Counted from the stretch's first letter, positions 1-8,192 are shown. The stretch is DNA of 24,821 bases from CAZSMK01 sp964608095 (GCA_964608095.1 CAZSMK010000141.1:1-24821); one strand, 5' to 3'. The notes: generated by a model not told the origin, from the letters alone. Program-made: numbers and translations.

Positions 1-300
1 GAAGACAAGAATCATGCGGTAGTGGTCGGCGAGGTGCTCGACATCGGTTCGCGTCACCCAATCGGAATAACCGCCATACGCGCCATGCAGGATAAAGAGG
101 ACGGGAAATTTTTCGTCAGGTACGGCGTCGGGTGGAATATAAATCTGCAACGTCTTTTCGCAGCCAAGTGTTTTGCTGAAATGCGTAACAGTTAAAATAT
201 CCTCAGGCGCAGCGAGGCAGACATTCATTAGAGTGAAAGAAGCCAAAAAAACGAAAAGGGCGAAACAAGTTTCAAATCTCAAATTATGTTGTTTTTGCAT
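1..300 (-). CDS. Secreted esterase, N-terminal part (truncated by window edge)
   Basis: The minus strand is open for exactly 100 codons from an ATG at 300 to the window edge, preceded by the Shine-Dalgarno sequence AGGGAG. The product begins with a signal peptide (hydrophobic FALFVFLASFTLMNVCLAA, likely cut after CLAA). It continues into an alpha/beta-hydrolase start: an early beta strand (EKTLQIYIPPDAVPDEKFPV), then LFILHGAYGG, the HG oxyanion-hole motif of the esterase D/FrmB/feruloyl-esterase group (PF00756), then SDWVTRTDVEHLAD. In that family this leads to a GxSxG nucleophile, which lies outside the window. It is probably a periplasmic or exported carboxyl-esterase. The substrate cannot be told from this fragment. 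The fold call is fairly secure. Confidence 0.75.
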   Translation of the reverse strand, partial: MQKQHNLRFETCFALFVFLASFTLMNVCLAAPEDILTVTHFSKTLGCEKTLQIYIPPDAVPDEKFPVLFILHGAYGGYSDWVTRTDVEHLADHYRMILVF

Positions 301-402
301 TTCTGTCTCCCTTGTTATTGATATCTGCTCCTTTTGAAACAAAAGATGGTATGGTTTTCGGGACGAAACTGCAAGGAAGAAGGTATCTTGGAGACCGGGC
401 TT

Positions 403-540
403 CTACACGCGCATTCAACAAAAGCAACGCAATCCCAGAGTGATTGCACTCCACACAGGAAATTCTTTTGTTCTTCTGGTTATAACGGAAAATCTATCGG
501 TATTCCTGTGTGGAGTGAGGGCGTACCTAAAAGGTACGGC
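403..540. repeat. Dispersed intergenic repeat, left copy
   Basis: This block matches sequence at 24530-24821 in the same orientation. Shared pieces are CACGCGCA(t/c)TCAACA, CGCAATCnCAnAG followed by TTGCACTCCACA, CGGAAA(a/g)TCTAT, and a 23-base identity (502-524 with 24597-24619). Inside it, the 15 bases at 447-461 are the exact reverse complement of 503-517, giving a stem with a 41-base loop. A second small hairpin GTACC-taaaa-GGTAC lies just downstream (523-537). It is likely a non-coding mobile or structured repeat; no transposase is present. Confidence 0.6.
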
Positions 541-594
541 TACGACCCCGTATTTATAACCATAAGATGATATTTGTTTTTATTCTTCAGCCGT

Positions 595-617
595 GGGTCG
601 TTCGGGCCGAACGACCC
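595..617. repeat. Hairpin, 10-bp stem
   Basis: GGGTCGTTCG at 595-604 is the exact reverse complement of CGAACGACCC at 608-617, with a 3-base loop. No T-run follows on either strand, so it is not an obvious terminator. It is the first of three consecutive hairpins. Confidence 0.6.
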
Positions 618-641
618 TACACCGAAAAAACAATCGATCGG

Positions 642-663
642 GTGAGCGTGCGCGCACGCTCAC
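642..663. repeat. 22-bp perfect palindrome
   Basis: Two 11-base arms (GTGAGCGTGCG and its reverse complement) abut with no spacer, centred between 652 and 653. The alternating GC-rich core stands out from the surrounding sequence. It could be a cruciform-forming repeat, an operator-like site or a repeat remnant. Confidence 0.6.
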
Positions 664-684
664 GCGTGCGAGCAAGATTTGAAT

Positions 685-704
685 GACAAGCGAGGGCGCT
701 TGTC
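685..704. repeat. Hairpin, 8-bp stem
   Basis: GACAAGCG (685-692) pairs with CGCTTGTC (697-704) across an AGGG loop. It is the third hairpin of the cluster upstream of the 3' end of the methyltransferase gene. No T-run follows. Confidence 0.5.
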
Positions 705-812
705 GTACAGTATCGAAGTCGCTCTAAAGAATACTCATTCCCCCGGTTATTAATCTCGTTTCATTCGTTATTGAGAAAATAAAAACCTACAGGATCAGAC
801 CTCTTAAAAACT

Positions 813-2396
813 TCACTTTTGGGTGTGAGGGGAAATGCCGATTCGGGAGATAAAGATTTTTCCTTCTCCTCGTTGTCTCAGGCTGACGTCGATAACAGTC
901 TCGTTCAACTCCGGTAAGGGTACGCTGAGGCAGTCCCATTGGTTTAGTTTTAATTGAAACGTACCTGCTTCTATTCCGTTGAGTTTTATCAAGAATTCAC
1001 TGTTGTCATGTTCGGGGCTAAGATAATATTCGATTATGACGTGTGTTGAGTCGGGCTGTTTTTTCAGTGTTGCAAGTGCAAGGTCATGGATTCTGCGGCA
1101 CGCCTTCCCATCCACTACTGTTCTCCGACCCCACCCCTGCCACAACCGGTGGCTCTTGATTTTGTGAGGAATCAACTCGCAGACGCCAAAATCCTTTTTG
1201 CTCAGAATCGCGCGACGTATCTCCATAAGGTTATTCGTGTCTTGCGTCCATAGGTTCCATATTTGTTCCCAGTCGCGCCTGCCGTAGACGTCAATAATAG
1301 CATCGAGGGAATCAACGATCTGACTCGTATCCCAGTATCGCGGCAATGAATCCGGCGACGACTTTTTCTTGGAAAGGTACATATTGATTGAGGCGGCGGT
1401 AAGGAGAAGTTTAAGCAGCTTTCGTTTTGACGCAATTTCACCATCCCTGAATCGTTTATCCCAGTTAAAGGGAAGCCATTTCAGGAGTTTGCTTGTATAA
1501 GAACCGGGTTCACGTCGCCAATACTGAACGCTGATTTTGACTTTTTCACCGAGCAAAGGGAGGACATAATCAAGCAGGTGTGGGCAGCGTTCATTCAATC
1601 CCTCTTCTCTGTCAACCACACCCTCGAGATAGGGTTCTTCCGGGTCAATGCAGCTGCGAAGCGGTTCCGAACAAAACACGATTCTCCCACCCTGACGTGT
1701 AACGCGAACCATCTCCTTAATTGCGTAGTTCAATCGCGATAGATGATGGAGCGTGGAACGACAAAATACAACATCAAAGGTGTTTGAGGCGAAGGGGAGG
1801 TGTTCAGCGGGGGCGATGACGCGATTGAAAAAGAGGGGTAAGGGTTCCGGCATGTATTCGTAATACACTCGGCCATGAACAGTTTTCTTATTAGGCGGGG
1901 GGAGTTCAAAGACAGAAAAATTTACGAAATGCAATCCTGATGGGTCGCTATCCGCCGCAACAGTTGCCGCACCCCGGTTTCCAAATGTAACCGTAGTTTT
2001 GCATTCGCCGGCTCCGATGTCGAGAATGCTCATTCGCTCGTCAGGATTAATGACTCGCATCGCTTCGTGGAATAAGCGCTCCATGATGTCGCCTGCCATG
2101 ATATCCTGTTCCTGACGGCGTTGGTTCAACTCAGCCGGAGGAGGAGATTCAAATATCTTCTGGCTGATGTTCCTGCGACTTATTAATTCCTGTAAGATAA
2201 TATCCCAATTGGCGTTAATAAGAAATAGGTAGATGACACTTTTAACAACGGGGAACTCCTTACCGCATGATGTGCACCGGAGCATCCCATTATAAAGCGC
2301 CTCACGCCTGATTTCATGCGCCTTTACATCGAGAGCGGCATAACAACACGGACTCCGCAGTTGCTTTATAAAATCCATTGACACTTTGTTGATCAT
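813..2396 (-). CDS. Zinc-ribbon (Trm112-like) class I SAM methyltransferase
   Basis: Residue numbers use the ATG at 2396 (527 aa). The N-terminus has a Trm112/UPF0434-like zinc ribbon: C17/C18 and C41-x2-C44 in 'RCTSCGKEFPV'. A Rossmann methyltransferase follows, with motif I LDIGAGECKTT (about 125-135), an acidic loop AADSDPSG (147-154), motif IV FDVVFCRSTLHHL (207-219) and GGRIVF (236-241), typical of Methyltransf_11. The last ~90 residues look like a beta-sandwich (alternating FLIKLNG, GTFQLKL, IDVSLRQ) of unknown role. The open frame extends to an ATG at 2477. That ATG has no Shine-Dalgarno and its first codons are antisense to the ribosome site of the divergent gene, so I prefer 2396. 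Even there only a weak GAAGAA precedes the ATG. The substrate is unknown; nearby sugar genes make a glycan or lipid plausible. Confidence 0.8.
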   Translation of the reverse strand: MINKVSMDFIKQLRSPCCYAALDVKAHEIRREALYNGMLRCTSCGKEFPVVKSVIYLFLINANWDIILQELISRRNISQKIFESPPPAELNQRRQEQDIMAGDIMERLFHEAMRVINPDERMSILDIGAGECKTTVTFGNRGAATVAADSDPSGLHFVNFSVFELPPPNKKTVHGRVYYEYMPEPLPLFFNRVIAPAEHLPFASNTFDVVFCRSTLHHLSRLNYAIKEMVRVTRQGGRIVFCSEPLRSCIDPEEPYLEGVVDREEGLNERCPHLLDYVLPLLGEKVKISVQYWRREPGSYTSKLLKWLPFNWDKRFRDGEIASKRKLLKLLLTAASINMYLSKKKSSPDSLPRYWDTSQIVDSLDAIIDVYGRRDWEQIWNLWTQDTNNLMEIRRAILSKKDFGVCELIPHKIKSHRLWQGWGRRTVVDGKACRRIHDLALATLKKQPDSTHVIIEYYLSPEHDNSEFLIKLNGIEAGTFQLKLNQWDCLSVPLPELNETVIDVSLRQRGEGKIFISRIGISPHTQK

Positions 2397-2427
2397 TTCT
2401 TCAATATTGATTTTACTACATACGTGG

Positions 2428-2455
2428 CTTATCAGATGTCGGTTGTATAAATCAA
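2428..2455 (-). promoter_or_regulatory. Possible sigma-70 promoter of the methyltransferase gene
   Basis: On the minus strand TTGATT (2455-2450) and GATAAG (2433-2428) are separated by 16 bases. Transcription would begin near 2421, about 25 bases before the preferred ATG at 2396 and downstream of the alternative ATG at 2477. The -10 is a weak match. Confidence 0.3.
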
Positions 2456-2480
2456 TTGATTTGATTAAGGGAGGCATAAA

Positions 2481-3758
2481 ATGAAAAGACGTAGCTGGTA
2501 TCTATGGAGTAGTTTAATTGTATTGTCATTCATGCTTTTTCTGAGCCTGGGAGGATGCGCCATGGGTAGCAAAGGTTCTATACCGGAGAAGGAAGCGGTT
2601 GCCGCTTCAGTCAATCTCGATCTGGACGTTCTCAAGGAGATCGACGAAGTGATCGAACAGGGTATTAAAGACCATGTGACACCCGGAGCGGTGGTCATTA
2701 TCGGCATACCCGGCAAGGTGGTCTTCAAAAAAGCTTACGGCACCCTGACGTATGAGGCAGATTCCACACCAATGCAACTCGATACCATCTTCGGGCTTGC
2801 CTCGATCAGTAAGGTCGTAGGCACTGCAACGGCTACCATGCTATTGATTCAAGACGGCAAGCTTACCCTTGAAGATCCGGTACGAAATTTTGTTCCGGGT
2901 TACGATACCGAAGACAAGAAGGATATAACCATATACCATCTTTTGAACCATACCTCGGGACTTCCCGCCTACTGCACTGCATCGAAAGTCAAAGAAGCGG
3001 AGGAGCCGAATCTGTCGAAACACGAAAACCTGATCCGCTATATAAGTAGGCTCCCGCTGAAATACGAGACCGGAAAGGGATATACGTATAGTTGTCTCAA
3101 TTTCCTCACACTTGCCTATATCAACCAGAAGATTCTGGGCTATAACCAGGATAAATTTCTCAGGGAACGAATCTATGGACCGCTCGGTATGAAAGACACA
3201 ACATACTATTTAACAGAAGAACAGAAGCGCCGAACCGCCCCGACCATCAAGAGCGAAAGCGAGTTTCGCCAGGGTGAAGTGCACGATCCCCTGGCATATT
3301 ATTCGGTAAGCGAGGAGTATGCCCCGGGCAATGCGGGCCTCTTTAGTACCGCACCCGACCTTGCGAAATATTGCTGCATGATTCTTCAAAAGGGAACCTA
3401 CAACGGTAAAGAGATTTTTACTCCCGGTACTGTCCAGCTTATGACAACAAAACAAGTGCCGGAAGGAGTGGACATTAACAGGGCATTGGCATTCGGCATA
3501 CATGAAGATTTCCCCTGGGCAACGTCCCTCAACCAGAAGCGGGGACACGAGGTGGTCGGTCACACCGGTTATACCGGCACGTATATCAGAATCGATAAGT
3601 ACGCCAGGAACTATCTCGTCTTATTAACCAATCGTGTGTACCCGGACGATTCCGGGAAAGTCACTCCTTTACGCAAGGCGGTGATTCGACTCCTTGTAGA
3701 AAGCAATCCATTGTACAAAGATGTAATCCCTGAAAAAGAAGATGAAGAGAAAGAGTAA
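2481..3758 (+). CDS. Serine hydrolase lipoprotein, beta-lactamase class C fold
   Basis: This 425-aa lipoprotein has a strong Shine-Dalgarno, GGGAGG, six bases before the ATG. Residues 1-25 form a lipoprotein signal with lipobox LGGC (acylated C26), so the enzyme sits on a membrane facing the periplasm. The Beta-lactamase (PF00144) domain has S108-I-S-K111 (nucleophile and base), Y203-S-C (second motif, in the YSxLNFLTL context), and H361-T-G363 (the KTG equivalent). The conserved block NAGLFST (about 284-290) is typical of the EstB/PBP4B-like branch. Members are carboxyl-esterases, D-amino-acid peptidases or penicillin-binding proteins. Sequence alone does not separate these, and true beta-lactamase activity is unlikely to be the main role. 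It is divergent from the methyltransferase gene. Confidence 0.88.
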   Translation: MKRRSWYLWSSLIVLSFMLFLSLGGCAMGSKGSIPEKEAVAASVNLDLDVLKEIDEVIEQGIKDHVTPGAVVIIGIPGKVVFKKAYGTLTYEADSTPMQLDTIFGLASISKVVGTATATMLLIQDGKLTLEDPVRNFVPGYDTEDKKDITIYHLLNHTSGLPAYCTASKVKEAEEPNLSKHENLIRYISRLPLKYETGKGYTYSCLNFLTLAYINQKILGYNQDKFLRERIYGPLGMKDTTYYLTEEQKRRTAPTIKSESEFRQGEVHDPLAYYSVSEEYAPGNAGLFSTAPDLAKYCCMILQKGTYNGKEIFTPGTVQLMTTKQVPEGVDINRALAFGIHEDFPWATSLNQKRGHEVVGHTGYTGTYIRIDKYARNYLVLLTNRVYPDDSGKVTPLRKAVIRLLVESNPLYKDVIPEKEDEEKE

Positions 3759-3782
3759 GTATTTGCGCCTTGTCTCAGCGTT

Positions 3783-4958
3783 ATGAAACCAATGTGGGAT
3801 ATACCACTCAGCGATCTTGATTACGGCGAGGAAGAGATAGACGCAGTAAGCCGGGTATTACGTTCGCGCTGGCTTACTATGGGTGAAAGAGTCAAGGATT
3901 TCGAACAACTCGTGTGCGATACTTTCGGAGTGAAGGAAGCCGTAATGGTTTCGAGCGGCACTACCGCCCTTCATCTTGCATTACAAACCATTGATTGTTC
4001 CCCGGTACATGAGGTCATAGTTCCCGCACTTTCATTTGTGGCAACGGCGAATGTGGTGCTTTATTGCGGGGCAACGCCGATTTTTGCCGATATCGTATCA
4101 CTGGATGTACCCACTATCTCTCCCGAATCAATCGAAGCGCACATAACAGAGCACACGCACGCGGTTATCGTGATGCACTATGCAGGTTATGAATGCCGTA
4201 TGAATGAAATCCGTGAGGTTATCCAGGACGCGGAAAAGAAGTACGGAAAGAAGATTTATGTTATAGAAGACGCCGCCCATGCAATTGGTGGAAAAACCGC
4301 TGACGACGAGTGGCTTGGGTCTCTCGGTGATATAGGCTGCTACAGTTTCTTCTCGAATAAAAACCTTGCTACAGGTGAAGGCGGCATGCTGGTGACTAAC
4401 CATTCTGAGGTGGCTGAACGTGCACGCCTTCTACGGTCACATGCCCTGACGCGAACGACTATGGAACATCATTATTTGGGTCAGACCGACTACGATGTTA
4501 TAGACGCGGGATATAATTATCGCCCGACAGAGATAAGCGCCGCACTCGGCATTGTACAGTTCAACAAACTTCTCAACAACAATAAGATAAGACATGAAAT
4601 AACAGTCATTTATCATACCAACATGGGCGACTGTGCACATGTTCGTTTACCTTTTTCAGCACAGCTGAATTACGGTTTACCTGCATGTCATATTCTTCCC
4701 GTTCTCTTTGAAAGTCCAGAAACCGTAAAGGCGGTTCGCCACTCTCTTCATTCAAAAAAAATACAGACAAGTCATCACTATCGACCCATAACCGATTTCA
4801 CCTATTATAAGCAACGCTTTGGTGACCTGGCAGCGTCTTTATCTCTGACTTACGAATACAGTAGCCGGGAATTAACTCTCCCACTCTATCCGGGATTAAA
4901 ACCACAAGATGTGAGTAAAATATGCAACGCGGTAAAAGAGGTTATTGAAACTACCTGA
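3783..4958 (+). CDS. DegT/DnrJ/EryC1/StrS family PLP aminotransferase
   Basis: This 391-aa enzyme has the normal length for the sugar aminotransferase family. It shows the cofactor phosphate-binding SSGTTALHLAL (57-67), the acidic PLP-contact block E162-D163-A-A-H166, and the Schiff-base lysine K193 in FFSNKNLATGEGGM. Family members transfer an amino group from glutamate to a keto group on a nucleotide-linked sugar, feeding O-antigen, capsule or glycoprotein glycans. The start has no visible Shine-Dalgarno (an alternative ATG lies three codons in). The gene lies 24 bases after the lipoprotein gene. Its TGA overlaps the ATG of the next gene by one base, so it is probably translationally coupled to the glycosyltransferase. 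The exact sugar substrate is unknown. Confidence 0.92.
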   Translation: MKPMWDIPLSDLDYGEEEIDAVSRVLRSRWLTMGERVKDFEQLVCDTFGVKEAVMVSSGTTALHLALQTIDCSPVHEVIVPALSFVATANVVLYCGATPIFADIVSLDVPTISPESIEAHITEHTHAVIVMHYAGYECRMNEIREVIQDAEKKYGKKIYVIEDAAHAIGGKTADDEWLGSLGDIGCYSFFSNKNLATGEGGMLVTNHSEVAERARLLRSHALTRTTMEHHYLGQTDYDVIDAGYNYRPTEISAALGIVQFNKLLNNNKIRHEITVIYHTNMGDCAHVRLPFSAQLNYGLPACHILPVLFESPETVKAVRHSLHSKKIQTSHHYRPITDFTYYKQRFGDLAASLSLTYEYSSRELTLPLYPGLKPQDVSKICNAVKEVIETT

Positions 4959-5641
4959 TGCGTCTTTCCGTCATAGTGCCCGTATATAACGAACGTCGAA
5001 CTATCGAGATTTTATTGGAGAAAGTCCGTGCTGTTCCCATTGAAAAGGAAATTATCGTTGTCGATGGTAATTCCGTTGACGGCACCCGAGAGATTTTGCG
5101 TGAACAGGAGAAATATCCCGACACCACTGTTATCTACGAATCTTCCCGCAGCGGACGCGGAAAAGCCATAAAAGAGGGACTCAGTATAGCCAGGGGCGAT
5201 GTTGTTATTTTTCAGGACGCAGACCTCGAGCTCGACCCGGCTGATTATGTACGATTGATCGAACCAATTGAACGGGGTGAGGCGCAAGTTGTGTTTGGCT
5301 CTCGGTTTCTCACCGACAAACCTCAGATGCGCTTCCTCCAGTACTGGGGCAACAAGATCATCAATTTCTTCGTCAACCTTTTATACGGTACGAGGCTGAC
5401 AGATGTTGAGACATGTTACCAGGTGTTCCCTCTCTCTGTTATCCGCGAGATTAAAGTCATAAATAATGATTTTGCATTCACGGTCGAACTGACCATAAAA
5501 CTCATCCAGCGAGGCTACTCTATCAAGGAAATACCTATTACGTATTACCCTCGAGGACGATTAGAAGGGAAAAAAATTTATTGGCACGATGGCTTCATTT
5601 CGTTATTTACCATTTTCAGGCTTCGCTTTTTCTCTCGTTGA
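4958..5641 (+). CDS. Family 2 glycosyltransferase (polyprenyl-phosphate type)
   Basis: This 227-aa GT-A protein begins MRLSVIVPVYNERRTI, the family 2 nucleotide-binding strand. D36-G-N carries the uridine contact, and D87-A-D89 (FQDADLELDP) is the DxD metal site. The later block TDVETCYQVF and the absence of C-terminal membrane helices resemble soluble dolichol/polyprenyl-phosphate mannosyltransferase-like enzymes, which load a sugar onto a lipid carrier at the inner face of the membrane. Its ATG overlaps the stop of the aminotransferase gene (sequence TGATG). The pair probably makes and attaches an amino sugar for a surface glycan. That pathway role is inferred from adjacency only. Confidence 0.9.
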   Translation: MRLSVIVPVYNERRTIEILLEKVRAVPIEKEIIVVDGNSVDGTREILREQEKYPDTTVIYESSRSGRGKAIKEGLSIARGDVVIFQDADLELDPADYVRLIEPIERGEAQVVFGSRFLTDKPQMRFLQYWGNKIINFFVNLLYGTRLTDVETCYQVFPLSVIREIKVINNDFAFTVELTIKLIQRGYSIKEIPITYYPRGRLEGKKIYWHDGFISLFTIFRLRFFSR

Positions 5642-5657
5642 TTTTCTCTATTAAGAG

Positions 5658-5686
5658 TTGACATAGCATCCGACGCTGTTTATAAA
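5658..5686 (+). promoter_or_regulatory. Sigma-70 promoter of the HU/IHF-type gene
   Basis: A perfect -35 TTGACA (5658-5663) and TATAAA (5681-5686) are separated by exactly 17 bases. Transcription would start near 5693, about 32 bases before the ATG at 5725. An upstream in-frame ATG at 5686 overlaps the -10 itself, which rules it out as the start. Confidence 0.75.
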
Positions 5687-5724
5687 TGGTTGTTATTATT
5701 AAAGTTAATAATAGGAGACTAAAA

Positions 5725-6012
5725 ATGACCAAGGCGGATGTTGTAAAAAGAATCAAGGAACGCACCGGACTGAGCCGTCAACAGTCGGTAAAAGCGGTTG
5801 AAATTTTTCTGGATTCAATAAAGGACTCTCTGAAACGTGGAGAACGAGTATGTCTTGTGGGACTTGGCTCTTTCTATATCAAACAGAGGAAATCCCGCCA
5901 GGGTCGTAACCCCAAAACCGGGGAAAAGATTAAAGTCCCCGCGAAAAAAATCGTGGTGTTCCGTGCAGGGCGGGAGTTCCGCGAAAAGGCTAAAGAGGAA
6001 GATACTGAATAA
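5725..6012 (+). CDS. HU/IHF family DNA-bending protein
   Basis: This 95-aa nucleoid protein has the usual HU/IHF length. It starts MTKADVVKRIKERTGLS, as IHF-alpha-like members do. It contains the core GLGSFYIKQRKSRQGRNPKTGE: glycine-rich turn at 46-49, and the RNPKTGE arm tip at 61-67 whose proline (63) wedges into the minor groove. VPAKKIVVFRAGREFRE follows. It acts as a dimer that bends DNA, and IHF-type bending commonly assists sigma-54 promoters. The ATG at 5725 has AGGAG seven bases upstream (5713-5717). The longer open frame from 5686 starts inside the promoter. HU versus IHF subunit cannot be decided, and no partner subunit is visible. Confidence 0.93.
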   Translation: MTKADVVKRIKERTGLSRQQSVKAVEIFLDSIKDSLKRGERVCLVGLGSFYIKQRKSRQGRNPKTGEKIKVPAKKIVVFRAGREFREKAKEEDTE

Positions 6013-6562
6013 TAACATTCGAGCAGCCTCCTCCCTCGTATTTCACGGCGTTTTATGGTGATATCTCTCTTTGTGTGCAGCTACACGATGAAAGGATGGT
6101 ACGAGCGAAGAACTTATCAGTAAGGCGAATGGTATGAATGAACTGGTCGCGGTGGTTACCCTCTCCTTTGAAAAAACTTATTGCAGCGTCAACACAAAAT
6201 TTTAATCTAAGATTAAACCTGAACAGGGATGAAGATGAATATAGTAGAATGAATACTTACTCTCATTGTGCAGATCTTTCTTCTTTGAGAGCGGCTCTTT
6301 TCAAGAGAGGAACAAGTCAACAATGCTGACAGATTCAGAAGATGCCGTCGGGCACGGCGTATATGACCTGTATGGTGGAATTGACTCATTCGAGGTGGGT
6401 CAACGCGACGAAGGTTTTGCCCGAATCGCATTCAGCCCGCCCATTCCATTGATTCTTGCTATGAACGGGCCGAGCACAGGGGTCTCTTGCCATTATTGAA
6501 AAGGAGAAGGTGTAAATTCGAGAATGCTGTTTTTTTAAGTAGATGATCAAAGGGAACGAAAA
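6013..6562. other. 550-base intergenic stretch, no convincing gene
   Basis: Short open frames (for example 6323-6499, 58 codons from ATGCTGACAGAT with a loose GAGG upstream) match no family I recognise. They could be noise or a gene remnant. The clearest structure is a palindrome at 6201-6217, TTTAATCT-a-AGATTAAA, with 8-base arms, which resembles an operator or a small repeat. Confidence 0.45.
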
Positions 6563-8146
6563 ATGACTATTACAAACTGGAATTTTCCTTACCCATCGCG
6601 CCGAATGCCGGTCATGGCAAAGAACGTCGTTGCAACGTCTCAACCGCTCGCCGCGCAGACAGGATTACGAATGTTGTTGGATGGGGGTAATGCCGTGGAC
6701 GCGGCAATTGCCGCCGCCATCACCCTGACTGTCGTCGAACCGACAAGCAACGGAATCGGCAGCGATGCGTTTGCTGTCGTTTCTTACGGAAAAGAATTGT
6801 TCGGCTTGAACGGCTCCGGGAAATCTCCCGCTGGCTGGACTGCGGATTACTTTGCGGGTAAGGAGTCAATGCCGGAATATGGATGGGATTCGGTTACTGT
6901 CCCCGGTGCGGTTTCTGCCTGGGTCGAGCTCTCTGAACGTTTCGGTAAACTCTCTTTTGAGCAATTGTTTGTTCCCGCCATTGAATATGCACGTAATGGA
7001 TTCCCGGTATCTCCGATCACGGCTGCAGCATGGAAAAAGGCGGAGCAAACATATAGAGAGTTCAAGGAGTTCGGTGCGGCGTTTCTCCCTGGTGGACGCG
7101 CCCCAAAAGCCGGGGAAAAGTTTGCCTTTCCCGACCAGGCAAAAACACTCGAACTCATTGCTTCCAGCCGGGGCAAGGCATTTTATACCGGTGAGATTGC
7201 CGAACTTATCGCATCGACCGCTGAATCCGCCGGCGGGCTCATGACTGTTGACGACCTTGCAACGCATAAAGCCGAATGGGTCAATACCATTTCTTACACC
7301 TATAGAGATTTTACCGTTCATGAAATTCCACCTAACGGTCAGGGGATTGCCGTTCTTATCGCACTCGGTATTCTTAAACATCATGATATAAGTCAGTATC
7401 CCGTTGATTCCGCTGACAGCATTCATGTCCAGATTGAAGCCATGAAACTTGCACTCACCGATGCCTACCGCTACATCTCCGATCCCGCCTCTATGGACAT
7501 AGAATTAAAAGCCCTGCTCAGTAGCGACTACCTCGAGCAACGTGCACGCTTGATCGATCTCAGTCAAGCACGTAGTCACCGTTTCGGCATCCCCCAACGC
7601 GACAGCACTGTATATCTTTGCACCGCGGATGCAAACGGCATGATGGTCTCCTATATTCAATCGAATTTTCATGGATTCGGCTCAGGTATAGTTATTCCGG
7701 GCGCCGGTATAAGCATGCAAAACAGAGGCTGCGGGTTCAGTCTGGAACCTGAACACCCCAACAGGGTTGGACCTCGCAAGCGACCTTATCATACGATAAT
7801 TCCCGGCTTCGCCACAAAAGACGGCAAACCGCTGATGGGTTTCGGCGTCATGGGTGGCTCTATGCAACCCCAGGGACAGGTACAAATTATCGTCAGGATG
7901 GTTGATTACGGTCAGAATCCCCAGGCAGCCTGCGATGCGCCTCGCTGGCGAATTTTCAATGACCTCGATGTCGGGCTCGAAACCGGCATTAAATCCGATG
8001 TAATGAATGACTTACGACAACGCGGTCATAATATTCGAATTATGGAGTTTACTTCGTTCGGCGGAGGACAATTGATTTACCGTTTAAACGATGGATACTG
8101 TGCCGCTTCCGATTTCCGTAAAGATGGACAGGCGGTAGGATTTTAA
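6563..8146 (+). CDS. Gamma-glutamyltransferase-like Ntn hydrolase (cytosolic, YwrD-like)
   Basis: This 527-aa member of the gamma-glutamyltranspeptidase family cleaves gamma-glutamyl bonds (glutathione or related compounds) after self-cleavage into large and small subunits. The N-terminus matches the family (KNVVATSQPLAAQTG, LDGGNAVDAAIAAA, EPTSNGIGSDAF). T349 in RDST349VYL should be the nucleophile and new N-terminus of the small subunit. NFHGFGSGIVIPG, NRGCGFSL, HPNRVGPRKRPYHTIIP and the glycine-rich MGGSMQPQG (430-438) complete the active site. No signal peptide is visible, so it is likely cytosolic, unlike classical periplasmic Ggt; length and layout fit the Bacillus YwrD type. AAAGGGA lies seven bases before the ATG. 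Confidence 0.92.
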   Translation: MTITNWNFPYPSRRMPVMAKNVVATSQPLAAQTGLRMLLDGGNAVDAAIAAAITLTVVEPTSNGIGSDAFAVVSYGKELFGLNGSGKSPAGWTADYFAGKESMPEYGWDSVTVPGAVSAWVELSERFGKLSFEQLFVPAIEYARNGFPVSPITAAAWKKAEQTYREFKEFGAAFLPGGRAPKAGEKFAFPDQAKTLELIASSRGKAFYTGEIAELIASTAESAGGLMTVDDLATHKAEWVNTISYTYRDFTVHEIPPNGQGIAVLIALGILKHHDISQYPVDSADSIHVQIEAMKLALTDAYRYISDPASMDIELKALLSSDYLEQRARLIDLSQARSHRFGIPQRDSTVYLCTADANGMMVSYIQSNFHGFGSGIVIPGAGISMQNRGCGFSLEPEHPNRVGPRKRPYHTIIPGFATKDGKPLMGFGVMGGSMQPQGQVQIIVRMVDYGQNPQAACDAPRWRIFNDLDVGLETGIKSDVMNDLRQRGHNIRIMEFTSFGGGQLIYRLNDGYCAASDFRKDGQAVGF

Positions 8147-8192
8147 TCATTCCCGTAAGTTTGCGATTCTATTATTTCGTGCTCTTTTTTAT

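Larger units (their letters stand above)
301..812. other. Non-coding repeat- and palindrome-rich intergenic stretch
   Basis: No convincing gene lies between the esterase start and the end of the methyltransferase gene. A 78-codon open frame at 334-570 runs through repeat sequence, has low-complexity composition and no Shine-Dalgarno, and is rejected. The stretch holds a copy of the dispersed repeat found at the right end of the window (about 403-540), three consecutive hairpins (595-704), and a GGTCTGA-type motif at about 785-800. Confidence 0.6.

Noticed and set aside
334..570. 78-codon open frame on the plus strand
   Set aside because: It runs through the dispersed repeat, has no Shine-Dalgarno and its composition is unlike neighbouring genes.
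5686..5724. Upstream ATG extending the HU/IHF-type protein by 13 residues
   Set aside because: The ATG overlaps the -10 box of the gene's own promoter, and a good AGGAG precedes the later ATG.
6866..7426. 186-codon minus-strand frame
   Set aside because: Shadow of the gamma-glutamyltransferase gene, which has all family motifs on the plus strand.
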